A DNA stretch of 59,728 nucleotides from Aculops lycopersici. Lineage: Eukaryota > Arthropoda > Arachnida > Trombidiformes > Eriophyidae. How positions within the stretch are numbered: the stretch's first letter is position 1; the number at the start of each line of letters is the position of its first letter. The stretch lies in the NCBI GenBank assembly GCA_015350385.1, contig WNKI01000001.1:6922128-6981855 (forward strand), given 5' to 3'. The position numbers were made by a program, and so were the translations under genes. A model generated the notes under the pieces. That model had not been told where the DNA came from, ran no database searches, and was given only the letters and a program-made list of their open reading frames with translations. Shown piece by piece: positions 50,732 to 59,728 of the stretch.

Positions 50732-50873
50732 GTGCGACGATGGATAGGGCATCAAGGTGATTCTCGTACGTAAACTTCATAAAGAGTGTCCGCGTAATGC
50801 GACCAAGTTACATTTATGAAAGCTCATGAAAAATTTAACATTTGTTAGACTAGATGATTGTTCTATAGAAACC

Positions 50874-51218
50874 TTAAAGAGGCCACTTCCATTGATTTGC
50901 GGGTGGTTTCTCAACTAAGGGTTCCCAGACTCTATGCTTTTCCATTACCTCGATCAATTTGAGCTCGCCCTTAGCTTGCTCTATCAATTCTTCACATAAC
51001 CCTCCTCCGATTTTCTTCTCGATTTCATCGCGATTTGTGGTACTTTCGACAACAGTTTTTCTCTCATTAATAAGTTGGTGCGTTATAATCCTGTACTTTG
51101 AATTTTCGGGTAATGTCTTTAGATGTCTGAGGATTTTGCTGTATAACTTAGCTAATTCTAAATGAGGGTTCTGAACTACTGGTAGACCAGCTAAGCCGGT
51201 GTAAATCCTCTGAGCCAT
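50874..51218 (-). CDS. NDUFA5: NADH dehydrogenase (complex I) subunit NDUFA5
   Basis: Accessory subunit of mitochondrial complex I, on the matrix arm. 114 residues from ATG 51218 (human 116), intronless. The family pattern is complete: TGLAGLPV near the start, a helical ILRHLKTLPENSKYR segment, then GGGLCEELIEQAKGEL and the diagnostic C-terminus WEPLVEKPPANQWKWPL. The open frame extends to 51245 but only with a non-ATG start. Divergent from the RPA43-like gene over 328 bp, convergent with Cactin. Confidence 0.95.
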   Translation of the reverse strand: MAQRIYTGLAGLPVVQNPHLELAKLYSKILRHLKTLPENSKYRIITHQLINERKTVVESTTNRDEIEKKIGGGLCEELIEQAKGELKLIEVMEKHRVWEPLVEKPPANQWKWPL

Positions 51219-51546
51219 TATGATAAGTCTGTTTTGAATGCTCAATGCTTAAAGAATAAAAATCGTTCAGGTAGTTTTGATTTATATCAATATTATGATG
51301 AGAGAACAAGAATTGTGTATTACTCTTACTTTACTTACACTGTGTAACGAGTTATGAACGACCTTGTATTGTTTTTATTTACCTCACACGAGATTTTCAG
51401 CAATAACATGCATGGTGCGCGAACATGCGCGTCTTTGACTAAGAATCTCACCGATTTTGAAGCTCATTATTGCCCAGGTGCCCCATTTATCTATTGTTAT
51501 ACCTTATCATTAATGATGATTTGAACTCAATGTTAACCATAAAACG
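51219..51546. other. Short divergent promoter region (NDUFA5 / RPA43-like)
   Basis: 328 bp between two start codons facing away from each other; the most compact divergent pair in the window. No named motif recognised. Confidence 0.5.
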
Positions 51547-52083
51547 ATGACATCCGATATAAAAGAAGTTAACTTGACCCTTGCCTTGCCATTAAGGAGT
51601 CTTGGCAATGAAAAAATGGCAATCAGAGACAAGATGAACAGTCTTGTGTCACATTACGTCCAAGAGTTGGACGGTATCCTTACAAAATATGATGATCTTA
51701 ACATTCTCAACGACAAAGGCATCATCATCGACGACCAGCCATATGTATTTTGGAAGGTTAGTTTAACTGCACATATTTTTAAATTGATTCCAGGCAAAAC
51801 TATCAAAGGAAAGGTGCATGAGGTACAGAAGTGCTATTTCATCGCCAAAGCTATGAACTCATTCACAGTTACCGTATCAATTCCAGAGAATCTAGCTAAC
51901 CATGAAGTTGTCAAAAACATAATGATAGAGCAAGTCATATTCTTTAAGATGAAAGGATGCTTGGCTGGAGTCTATCGCGGCGAGCTAGATGAGGATTGTC
52001 TTGAGTTGACAAGGACCAATATGGAGCAAGAAGCAATGAGGGAGTCTAATGTATATGACTACGCCAAGGACTTCGAATATTAG
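51547..52083 (+). CDS. RNA polymerase I subunit RPA43-like
   Basis: Probably the stalk subunit of RNA polymerase I that contacts the initiation factor Rrn3/TIF-IA. 178 residues, intronless. The N-terminal region fits the SHS2/RPB7-like domain of RPA43: LALPLRSLGNEK, then YVQELDGILTKYDDLNIL, GIIIDDQPYVFWKVS, and a following OB-like part with PGKTIKGKVHEVQKCYFIAKAMNSFTVTVSIP split over residues about 84-116. Shorter than vertebrate RPA43 (about 340), which has a long charged tail. RPB7 or RPC25 are less likely given the hydrophobic loop and acid pattern. Its likely AATAAA lies inside the convergent HFM1 coding end at 52186. Confidence 0.75.
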   Translation: MTSDIKEVNLTLALPLRSLGNEKMAIRDKMNSLVSHYVQELDGILTKYDDLNILNDKGIIIDDQPYVFWKVSLTAHIFKLIPGKTIKGKVHEVQKCYFIAKAMNSFTVTVSIPENLANHEVVKNIMIEQVIFFKMKGCLAGVYRGELDEDCLELTRTNMEQEAMRESNVYDYAKDFEY

Positions 52084-52181
52084 ACGAAACTAAGTTTTTG
52101 TAATCTTGACTATTTATACAAAGATTTGTTGTGATACTCATAAGTTGGATGACGTGATGATCATCATCATGGCTCGAGCCG

Positions 52182-54794
52182 CTAGAATAAATCATCATCT
52201 GGCTCCCTATAAATGACAGTCTCCTCTACGTCTAACCCAACAAATATATCACTTTTCAAGTGAGCAACGATCTCTTCTTGATCTGGTGGAAAATCAATAC
52301 TGTCAATATCAGCACCATAACATACTGTCAAATCAGGTCTGTGCAATATGGCCGCATCAACGATCTGATGTTTGAACAAGAGCTTGTCGGTTTTAGGACA
52401 CCCGACAAGAAGAGTGCAGGAGTGATGGCTTGGCAGAGATTGTTTGATCCTCAAATCTTGGCCATTAGTGATTGTGATTTCGACCATGAGCTGGATCTTG
52501 TCATTGACATTTGGTATTTTTCTAAAGTGTAGCTTGATACCGTAGATAGGTAAACCTAGGCTAGTCTGTTGAATGCCCGAACCAAATGGTGGTAACCTAT
52601 TGCAGAATATCTCGATGTTCCTCGGATTTGCCTTTCGCAGTGCTTCAAAGGTAGTGAGTCCATTATTTGCAAGATTATGCGATAGAATAGGTCCTATTTT
52701 CTCTAGTTGATTAGAAACATAGATCGTATCATTCCATAACTTTGCCCGGAAGCACTGACTGAGCGTAACAATGTTGACCACAAGATTGAAACCAATCGAA
52801 TTGCTCAATAAAGTCACTTCTCTGAGACAGTTGACGACTCGGGTGGCATTGCGCATAATCCTATTCGACTCCTGATAGATACTGATCTCGGTAATAGGAA
52901 TGTTACCCAAGGCGGCCTGTATAAGAACGGCGGCTTTTAGCTCTCTAGTGGTGATTGAAGTGCCTACACTAAACTTTAGCTTCTGTTTCTCATTACTGGG
53001 ATTCATTAGTGCATTCAAGGTTGGCTTATCTTCGGTTCTCAGCTGCACATCACTCGATATCTCATGACACGAGCAAATCATTACAATTAGATCCCAGAGA
53101 TTTTCTGTGCCTTTCAGATTAATCAACTTGACCATTGTATCGAGACAAACATAATGCCTTGCCATCGCTCTACCGGCGTCTGTGGGCTCGAGCTGTCCTG
53201 TGTTCGTTCGAGTGGCGATTGAATATTTCAAAAGCATCTCTATGGAATTCCTGCACCATTTGATTATACAAGTTTCGACATCAATTAATGGGCATCCCTT
53301 CTTAAGTCCATAATTTTCCGGATTTTTTCTTATTCTTACGTTGAGAAAAGTAGAATTTATATATTGACGAGCAACGATGTCGTTGGTTATAGTTCCAAGT
53401 ACAATTTCTGAATTGATATGCTCAGTTAGAAACTTGTGCAGTTGACTGTCGACAATCAGTCTTCCGGTGAGCATCTTTTCGATTTCCTCACGGCACGAGA
53501 TTTTGGTCATAATAACAGCGGTCGCCTCAGTGTCAAACTGGGGACGACCTGCTCTACCAATCATCTGGACTAGAGATGACTCGCTGTATGGTTTGAATTG
53601 TCCTTCGTCAAAGTGGGTTGTATTTTTGATTATGACCAGGTGCGCAGGTAGATTAACTCCCAAGGCCAGCGTGCTTGTGCAACAGAGTATCATTATTCGT
53701 CCATCGATGAAACCTGACTCAACCACTCGTCTATCGCCAGCAGCCAAGCCAGCATGGTGGAATGCGATACCAAAACGTGTAGTCTCTTGTAACTTTGTAT
53801 CACGAATTTTTTCTGATATTTGTAAATAACCCTTTCTCTTGTCACTAGAGTAACAAGCATCAAATCCACCACTCTTCGCGAGACTGCTAGCAGCAATCTG
53901 TGCTGACCTTCTGGTTGCACAGAAAATCAACGTGGGCTTACCGTGCGAATGCTCCTTTATGACATCCGGTAGTTTTTGATTAAGCTGATGATCGAAGGAG
54001 AACTCATTAGACTGTTTACCGGTTGAGTAACCAAGCACAATTGTTCTCAGTTTAACTGGTCTCTCTTGTGGGCTGACTTGGTGAACTTCAGCAATGGCCT
54101 CGGGTGTTGAGAACCATTCGGCAATATCTTTAACATTGGAAACTGTTGCCGACACTCCAATGAATCTCAGCATTTCCTGTTGAGTGGGCCATATTTGTGA
54201 GCGGATAGTTTTCATTCGACTTATGACAGCCTCGAGGGTGGCGCCTCTAGCACCGTCATTGACAAGATGAATTTCATCAATTAGCAGTAACCTAACCGAT
54301 TGAAGGAAAGCCTTTTGGCCCATACAACTACGCGTAATGCTATCCCATTTCTCTGGGGTTGCCAGTAGAATGGTGCTTTTGGTGAGGTTTTTCAGGTTGA
54401 TTGATAAATTAACATCACTAGTCAGCTCTTGGCACTGAATATTGAATGGAGTAAACTTACGTTCCCAGTCGATGCGTCTTTCTGTACAGAGGGCTTTGGT
54501 GGGCGCTAGGTAAACTATCTTTGCCGGTCCGAGGTTCATGTTGACGTGTTGCTCGCAATCCATAATCATCTTCACAATGGCCAGCTCAAAGACTCCAGTT
54601 TTACCTGAGCCGGTGGGTGCGCTAATAACAATTGGCCGGTCAGATTGAAGTAGGGACTCGAAGACTAGCGATTGGACATGATTGAAGCTAACGAAGGGAA
54701 AGATTGATCGGAATCTCGGCGGCAGTTCGCTAACAGGTCTTCTGCTCTGCTGATTTTCCCTATTTGCTATCAAGGGGGAGATAAATCTTTGCAT
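52182..54794 (-). CDS. HFM1: Meiotic DNA helicase HFM1/MER3
   Basis: Superfamily 2 Ski2-like 3'-5' helicase that stabilises recombination intermediates and promotes crossovers in meiosis (ZMM group). One frame, no intron, 870 residues. Motifs: Walker A SAPTGSGKT near 60, TPEKWDS, DEIH box near 171, GVSATVSN near 211, IFCATRRSAQ, and motif VI QMIGRAGRPQFD near 411. A winged helix and the Sec63 domain follow, with a helix-hairpin-helix-like NNGLTTFEALRKANPRNIE near 715. FRSIFPF at about 27-33 matches the HFM1 lead-in. Shorter than vertebrate HFM1 (about 1,400), lacking the long termini, but the enzymatic core is whole. Stop is 98 bp from the RPA43-like stop. Confidence 0.93.
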   Translation of the reverse strand: MQRFISPLIANRENQQSRRPVSELPPRFRSIFPFVSFNHVQSLVFESLLQSDRPIVISAPTGSGKTGVFELAIVKMIMDCEQHVNMNLGPAKIVYLAPTKALCTERRIDWERKFTPFNIQCQELTSDVNLSINLKNLTKSTILLATPEKWDSITRSCMGQKAFLQSVRLLLIDEIHLVNDGARGATLEAVISRMKTIRSQIWPTQQEMLRFIGVSATVSNVKDIAEWFSTPEAIAEVHQVSPQERPVKLRTIVLGYSTGKQSNEFSFDHQLNQKLPDVIKEHSHGKPTLIFCATRRSAQIAASSLAKSGGFDACYSSDKRKGYLQISEKIRDTKLQETTRFGIAFHHAGLAAGDRRVVESGFIDGRIMILCCTSTLALGVNLPAHLVIIKNTTHFDEGQFKPYSESSLVQMIGRAGRPQFDTEATAVIMTKISCREEIEKMLTGRLIVDSQLHKFLTEHINSEIVLGTITNDIVARQYINSTFLNVRIRKNPENYGLKKGCPLIDVETCIIKWCRNSIEMLLKYSIATRTNTGQLEPTDAGRAMARHYVCLDTMVKLINLKGTENLWDLIVMICSCHEISSDVQLRTEDKPTLNALMNPSNEKQKLKFSVGTSITTRELKAAVLIQAALGNIPITEISIYQESNRIMRNATRVVNCLREVTLLSNSIGFNLVVNIVTLSQCFRAKLWNDTIYVSNQLEKIGPILSHNLANNGLTTFEALRKANPRNIEIFCNRLPPFGSGIQQTSLGLPIYGIKLHFRKIPNVNDKIQLMVEITITNGQDLRIKQSLPSHHSCTLLVGCPKTDKLLFKHQIVDAAILHRPDLTVCYGADIDSIDFPPDQEEIVAHLKSDIFVGLDVEETVIYREPDDDLF
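52186..52191 (+). terminator. Poly(A) signal of the RPA43-like gene, inside HFM1 coding sequence
   Basis: AATAAA 103 bases after the + stop at 52083, within the last codons of the minus-strand HFM1 gene. If used, the two mRNAs overlap tail to tail. Confidence 0.45.
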
Positions 54795-56013
54795 TTCGCT
54801 CTAGTTTGGATCCGTAAATTGATATATATATAATTTTTTTTATAATTGGTTGGTTTTTGGTTGGCTCAATAGATTTATTTGTGTATATTTGGTTTAATCG
54901 ATAGCGTAGATTTTCGTCAATTTTAACTTTTAACCCAGCGAACATTCGACTCAATTTCTATTGCAAAATTAGATGAAATCCTCTCGCTGGCATCTAGCGA
55001 ACTTCTCTGGCGTCGATGTGGCTAGAAAAAGGAGAACACGAAGGAGTGAAGTGCCGGTTCCTGAAACACCGGTTCATTAATCACGTGCAGCGCGTCTTAA
55101 TTAACGCAAAAGAAATGAAGAAAGCCAGAACCAATTGCACTAATTACTGCGCTTAAGCAGGGGAGCGAACAAATGTAAAAAATAAAACAAAATCTTGGCT
55201 AAAAACATCAACTACTACCACGACCAAAATCCTACACAGATTTACTAAATCTCAATCTATTTAATCTGTTATCGTTCATTCAATTTATTTTACGGTTCAT
55301 AAAAAATATTAATGATATAATGAAAATTGAGTCCCCTCTTAATTAGAGTTTGCATAATACCGAGACTTTTGTTCTCATTTGTGTGTCGCTGTTTTCCTTC
55401 TGTTTCGTCTAATCGTTCACGACACGTTCTCTTGCGTTATACTGATGAAGATGATGATGACGTTGACATTGACGATTATCATCTATCAATATTGATCAAT
55501 CGACTCGTTTCATGCTCGTGACTACTTCAAGTTGTGACTACTACTATCTGTTGTCGTTGTTGTTGTTGTTGTTGTTGTTGGTGGTGGTTTGTCAACAGGT
55601 TGATTTGTATCGTTGTTGTGGTGTGCTTTTATTTAGCTAGTAGGCGCTCACCAAGCGCCTCCGGCAGTCGTTGGTAAATGGAATCTATTCCTATTTCTAT
55701 CCTTCGCTTCCTCTTTCTCCTTCTTATTCCTTAAACTGTTCATCTCCTCTCCTCACCTATTCTTTTCTCCTCTCATCTACTATTTATTCATCCAGTCGAT
55801 AAATCTATTAACAGTAAATAGTCATTGTCCTCCTGACAATGCTGCGGCTATGGTTGTCTTGTGTTCAAGTTATTGGCCAAGCTAGCCAAGTTGCTGCAGC
55901 TAGCTCAGAGTTTACCTCAGCAACTGTTGCTTCAATTGTCTGCCTAAGCCTGAGCTTAAACCTGAACCTAAACCTCAGCCACTATTACCATTGGCGCGAA
56001 CTAGCAAGCCAAC
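54795..56013. other. Upstream of HFM1 and 3' flank of the cuticle-like gene
   Basis: About 1.2 kb with no convincing gene. It contains a GTT tract at about 55556-55580, a T/C-rich stretch at about 55690-55770, and TTTATT at 55783-55788 (AATAAA on -), a likely poly(A) signal for the cuticle-like gene about 230 bases after its predicted stop. A + frame at 55839-56063 has low-complexity Leu/Asn/Ser composition and overlaps the last minus-strand exon. Confidence 0.45.
55783..55788 (-). terminator. Candidate poly(A) signal of the cuticle-like gene
   Basis: AATAAA on the minus strand, about 230 bases downstream of the exon 3 stop at 56014. Confidence 0.4.
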
Positions 56014-58504
56014 TTAGTAGCCGTGGTGCTCTGGCTTGTGGTGGTAAACTGGGGCAGTCTTGATCTCTTTGTAGTGATGCTCGACCCTATTGATTTGGTT
56101 GGGTGGTTTTTGTTGGGCGATTGTGTGGTTAGTAACCTGTACGTTCATTTTCATTTTCATTGTTGTTGTTATTGGTGGTGGTTGTTCTGCCGCCGTTGCC
56201 AGTCTTAATCTACTCCGAGCTTGAGAGATTTGTGCGATGCGCACCGCAAGCCCATCAAGTTGCCTAACCCATTAATCATCATCAACAAAGATGACGACAA
56301 TGACAAGACGACGACGACGTCAAATCGACTTGACCAATTGACTTGAATGAGTGAGACCAGAACAACATAGTAAGGTAGGGGAAAAACCGGATGAGATACT
56401 TACAAGATGGGCACCTTCTTCTTCACGATAACTGGCTTCTCCTTGATAACTGGCACGATCTTGTGGACGGCCTTTGGGACTGGAACTGGGACGTGCTTGT
56501 AGACTGGGTAGTAGTAAGGCTTTGGAACCTGTTGGTTCGGAGGTAGTTTGTTTTGTTTAGATTGTGTTTGTGTGGGAGCGGATGTGGTTGAAACGTTGCG
56601 TCATCAGACAAACCAAGTGCGTGGCGATTGTTCACGTTTCAAGTCGTCGTCGTCGTCGTCGTCGTCGTTGTTGTTGTTGGCGGCAACGGGTATTAAGGTG
56701 GCGTCATAATGATTATCATCATCGTTGTTATTATTGCAGGTTAGGTGCAACCAAAGAGCCAACCAGTTGGAACGATGGCCAGTGAGCGAGCAACAGGTTG
56801 TGGCGGTCATGTAATGAGCGAGCGATGTGTCCAGCGATGTGTATGTGCATGAGTTGGTTAATGTGTGCAGAAGTGCGGAGGTGGCGCGCGAACAGGAACA
56901 GGAAGTGAGAGTGTGGATAAGGGAGAGAGAAAAGTGAGATGGATGAGTATGTGTGCCTTTCTTATATAGTTTTTAGTTTTTACTCTTGATGTTTGTGGTT
57001 CAAATCTCCGCTTTCTCTTTTCTTGATTTTTTACTCGCACTTGTTGCTGTCAAGTCAAGCCACACAGATTAAATCTGCTGCTTACGAGCTAGACAAAAAG
57101 CGAGCGCCGATAACGAGTTGTAGCTGAGGGCTCACTGGAATCTAGCGGTTTAATCTGGTTTCACCTGGTCGGCCAGCTAGATAGCTGACCAATCGGCGTC
57201 TTCTCCTCTTATCTAACTTTGGTGGCCAGCTGCTCTCACTTGTTGGCTGCTTGTGTCGGTCATTGGAATTCCAGGCTTACGATGTCACCGTCTGGTTTTC
57301 CAAGCTCGCCAATTAAACAACCGACAGAAAGACCTGTGAGAAAGCTTGTTGCTTGATCTTGATATTCAGAGACGGCGATAGTGTTTGCGTTGGGGGCAAG
57401 GTGATATTCAATCTTGCTCGCCCGACAGCAACAGATTGCCAGCAACTCTTCTGCTCATTTGCATAATCAGACCGATGGATCCCTATCATAATCAATATTG
57501 TCGGCCTCACCTGGTCTCACGTAAGCATGCTCACGCAAGCACGCAAGCACCTAAGACTAACTGACTATTCAACAACCAACAGGATTATCATATCTACATA
57601 TTAATCTAAATAACTGGACTAAAACACAATCAATAATCATCATAAAAATCTAATCACTTACCTTAACCATGACTGGGTATGGGATTGGCTTGGCAACTGG
57701 AATAACCTTGGGCACGTGGACAACGTATGGTTTTGGTACCTTGACCATGTATGGTTGTGGCACTGGCTTAGGTACTGGGACTGGCTTGGCCACTGGAATG
57801 TGCTTCAACACTGGATATGGAGCATAAACGTGCTTGATGACAGGAACAATCACATGCTTAGGTACAAATTTCGCAATTGGCAACTTCTTAAATACTGGGT
57901 ATGGCTTTAAAACTGGATATGGCTTATGGACTGGATAAGCTTTCATGTAAGGAACTTCTTTAGCGATATGCTTGACAATGATCTTAACTGGCCGAGCGTA
58001 TTCGGTGTGGTAGTGGTGCTCGCCGCCCTCGGCTTGGTTGCCATAGGATTGCGATGGGGCCATTTGCGAGCCGTAGCCTTGGGCCTCTTGGCCGCCGGCC
58101 GACTGTTGCTCGTAGGATCCCGAGCTTCCGGCGGACTGGCCACCGTAACTCTGGGCTCCATATGAGTCGCCTCCTTGGCTTCCGTACGATTGACCAGCGC
58201 CCGAGGAGCCGCCGTACGATTGCTCGCCGCCCATCTCCGAGGCGCCGCCGTACGACTGACCCTGCGATTGCTCGGCTCCGCCGTAGCCGCTTCCGGCGCC
58301 CGACTGGCCACCGTAGGACATTTGGGCGCCGGCCTCGTCGCCGTAGCTCGATTCCGAGGCGCCGCCGCCGTACGCGCCGCCGGCCGAACCGCCCGAGCCT
58401 GAGCTGTAGGCATCGTTTGCTTGAGCACTAATAGTTGACAAACATATTGTCAAACTTCCGATACCCAATGTGAGTATCAGTAATTTTGAAGTTGTTGGCT
58501 TCAT
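56014..58504 (-). CDS. Secreted Gly/Ser/Tyr- and Lys/Pro/Val-rich structural (cuticle-like) protein, three exons
   Basis: Probably an extracellular structural protein of cuticle or silk/secretion type. Exons (minus strand): 58504-57662, 56528-56404, 56086-56014; all GT-AG, joining phases agree, about 346 residues. Signal peptide 1-28 (core LLILTLGIGSLTI, cleavage near SAQA/ND). Residues about 29-165 are Gly/Ser/Tyr/Gln-rich with SYGG-type repeats. From about 165 on there is a His/Lys/Pro/Val/Tyr region of repeated KPYPV and KHIPV units continuing through exon 2 (PVYKHVPVPVPK) and ending VYHHKPEHHGY in exon 3. The last exon is less certain: if intron 2 is retained, TAA follows within two codons (stop ending at 56400) and the protein is 323 residues. 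No R&R chitin-binding consensus is seen. Confidence 0.8.
56529..57661 (-). other. Intron 1 of the cuticle-like gene (1.1 kb)
   Basis: Begins GTAAGT after VMVK and ends CCAACAG before VPKPYYY. It contains a GTC tract (about 56643-56668) running into GTT repeats, and short unconvincing frames such as 56858-57040 and 57313-57510. Confidence 0.7.
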
Positions 58505-59661
58505 CTTGTGATTGGTGGTGATGGTGGCGATGCTATTTAGTGTTGTTTTGTGTGTGTCTCTCTCTATGTGCTATATGTGTACTATGCTCTGGTGTGTTTA
58601 CTTGTGAACACTTTGTACTTGAATGATGAGAGTTAAATTGAAGTCGAGCTTCTTATTGTGCCCTGTCTGTCCGAATCTAGATCTCGTCCTCTTCTCTACT
58701 CTCGCCTCTTGACTCTTGACTCTCAACTTTCTCCTCTCCTCTCCTCTCTATTCTACTGCTCAACTATCTACTCAACTCTCACTCTCGCGAACCCTAATCT
58801 CGTTCTCCTCGTCTTTCGTCGAGAGCTCGTGCTACTGTGGCCGTGGCTGCTACTGCTAGACTTGATTCTGCTCCTTTGTGGGTGAGAAGCTAACGAGTGA
58901 ATGGTGATACTTGAATCTATGATAGATATTTGGTGGTCGTGGTCGTGCAACGTCTTTACTGCTGCCAGGTATTGCTACTTTCACTGCTGTTGCTGCTGCT
59001 GATGTTGTTGTTTGTTGTTGTTGTTTCTGTTGTCGCCGTCGACAGTCGCTGTCGTTGCTGGTTGGCTGGTTAGTTAGTTAGCTGGTTGGCTGGCAAGCTG
59101 CGTGAGTCTTACGTATTAAGTTGGCCTGTGCGCTGGTTTGCCTGGTTGCGCTGGTTACCGGTGGTTGGTTAGTTAGCTCGCCTCGTCGTCGTCGTCGTCG
59201 TCGCCGTTGTCTTGTTGATAGTGCTAGTACTGCTGTCGTTGCTCTTGGACTCCACTTTCTACTCACTGTCCATACATAAGCTCAATTGGTTTAAATGTTT
59301 GCTTGCACTTGCACCCGCCAAGTTGCTGTTGCTTTTGCGAAGAGGGGAAAGCAGAGCGAGCAAGGGAGAGAAGCCGGAGACCTAGTAGTAGTGGTGGTTT
59401 TGCTCATGTTGTTGTCTGTGACCAGAAGCAGCGCCAATGGTACTGCAAACATACGCAGCCGCCGCCGTCGTCTAGATAGTGAGAGAGAAAGAGAGGGAGC
59501 TGGACAACGGGCGTCGAGCTAACGGACGGCAGAAGCTGAGACGCCAGGTAACGACGGTCCAGCTTGCGAGTTGCGGCCACAGGCATCCCCCTGCAACAGG
59601 TGGCTCCCAGAGTGAGCGTCTCGAGATCAGTCATTCAGTCAGTCTCTGTGTGTGAGCGAGC

Positions 59662-59707
<46 letters not shown>

Positions 59708-59728
59708 GTCGTCGTCGTCGTCGTCGTC
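58505..59728. other. Upstream region of the cuticle-like gene, repeat-rich window end
   Basis: No gene recognised. T/C-rich stretch at about 58680-58770, GCTGGTTGGCTGG-type repeats at about 59057-59100, a GTC tract at about 59184-59202, and a terminal TC tract running into a GTC tract up to the last base. Confidence 0.5.
59662..59728. repeat. (TC)n then (GTC)n compound microsatellite at the window end
   Basis: About 40 bases of TC followed directly by at least eight GTC units and cut off by the window edge. The true length is unknown; such a tract may mark a contig break. Confidence 0.9.

Noticed and set aside
57943..58431. Several 75-160 codon frames on both strands over the cuticle-like exon 1
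   Set aside because: Shadows of the Gly/Ser/Tyr/Gln repeat codons; the minus frame with signal peptide and conserved-style KPYPV repeats explains the locus.
1..59728. Bacterial contamination, horizontal transfer or viral insertions
   Set aside because: All recognised genes are conserved animal genes, and spliced ones have GT-AG introns; no reverse transcriptase, integrase, capsid or prokaryotic operon feature was seen.

Overview
This is nuclear DNA from an animal, most likely an arthropod. Gene content points that way: a PAK kinase, Cactin, a Brat-type NHL protein, a BAZ2-like chromatin protein, HP1, an Ac78C/AC8-type adenylyl cyclase and a secreted cuticle-like protein. The window carries 19 supported protein genes in 59.7 kb (about 3.1 kb per gene). 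Most long genes, up to 3.3 kb of coding sequence, show no intron. Extreme compaction and intron loss are known from eriophyoid mites such as the tomato russet mite, so a minute acariform mite is my best guess. That placement is inference, not proof.

Layout. 1-14.6 kb: a very large AC8-type adenylyl cyclase with a long 5' region, whose first catalytic domain is cut by six introns including a 12-nt microexon. 14.7-28.5 kb: two puromycin-sensitive aminopeptidase paralogues (both -) on either side of a Brat-like NHL gene (+) that has a 4.6 kb upstream region. 29-38 kb: HP1, ABCF1, a repeat-rich protein with an ALMS-like tail, a small four-pass membrane protein (TMEM107-like?), an unrecognised secreted/membrane protein, and HAT1. 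38-48 kb: EXOSC8, a BAZ2-like protein without PHD/bromodomain, ABCE1 and a group I PAK. 48-55 kb: Cactin (interrupted by a 587-N assembly gap), NDUFA5, an RPA43-like Pol I subunit and the meiotic helicase HFM1/MER3. 56-58.5 kb: a spliced gene for a Gly/Ser/Tyr- then Lys/Pro/Val-rich secreted protein.

The genes are functionally unrelated housekeeping and regulatory genes; no operon or pathway cluster is visible. What stands out is architecture. Strands alternate almost perfectly, so most neighbours are either convergent with 23-250 bp between stop codons, or divergent over a short shared upstream region. Several poly(A) signals lie on or inside coding sequence. Long noncoding DNA is reserved for the cyclase, the Brat-like gene and the cuticle-like gene, each with TC/GA tracts and GCTAGC-type repeats. 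No tRNA, rRNA, transposon or CRISPR array was recognised.
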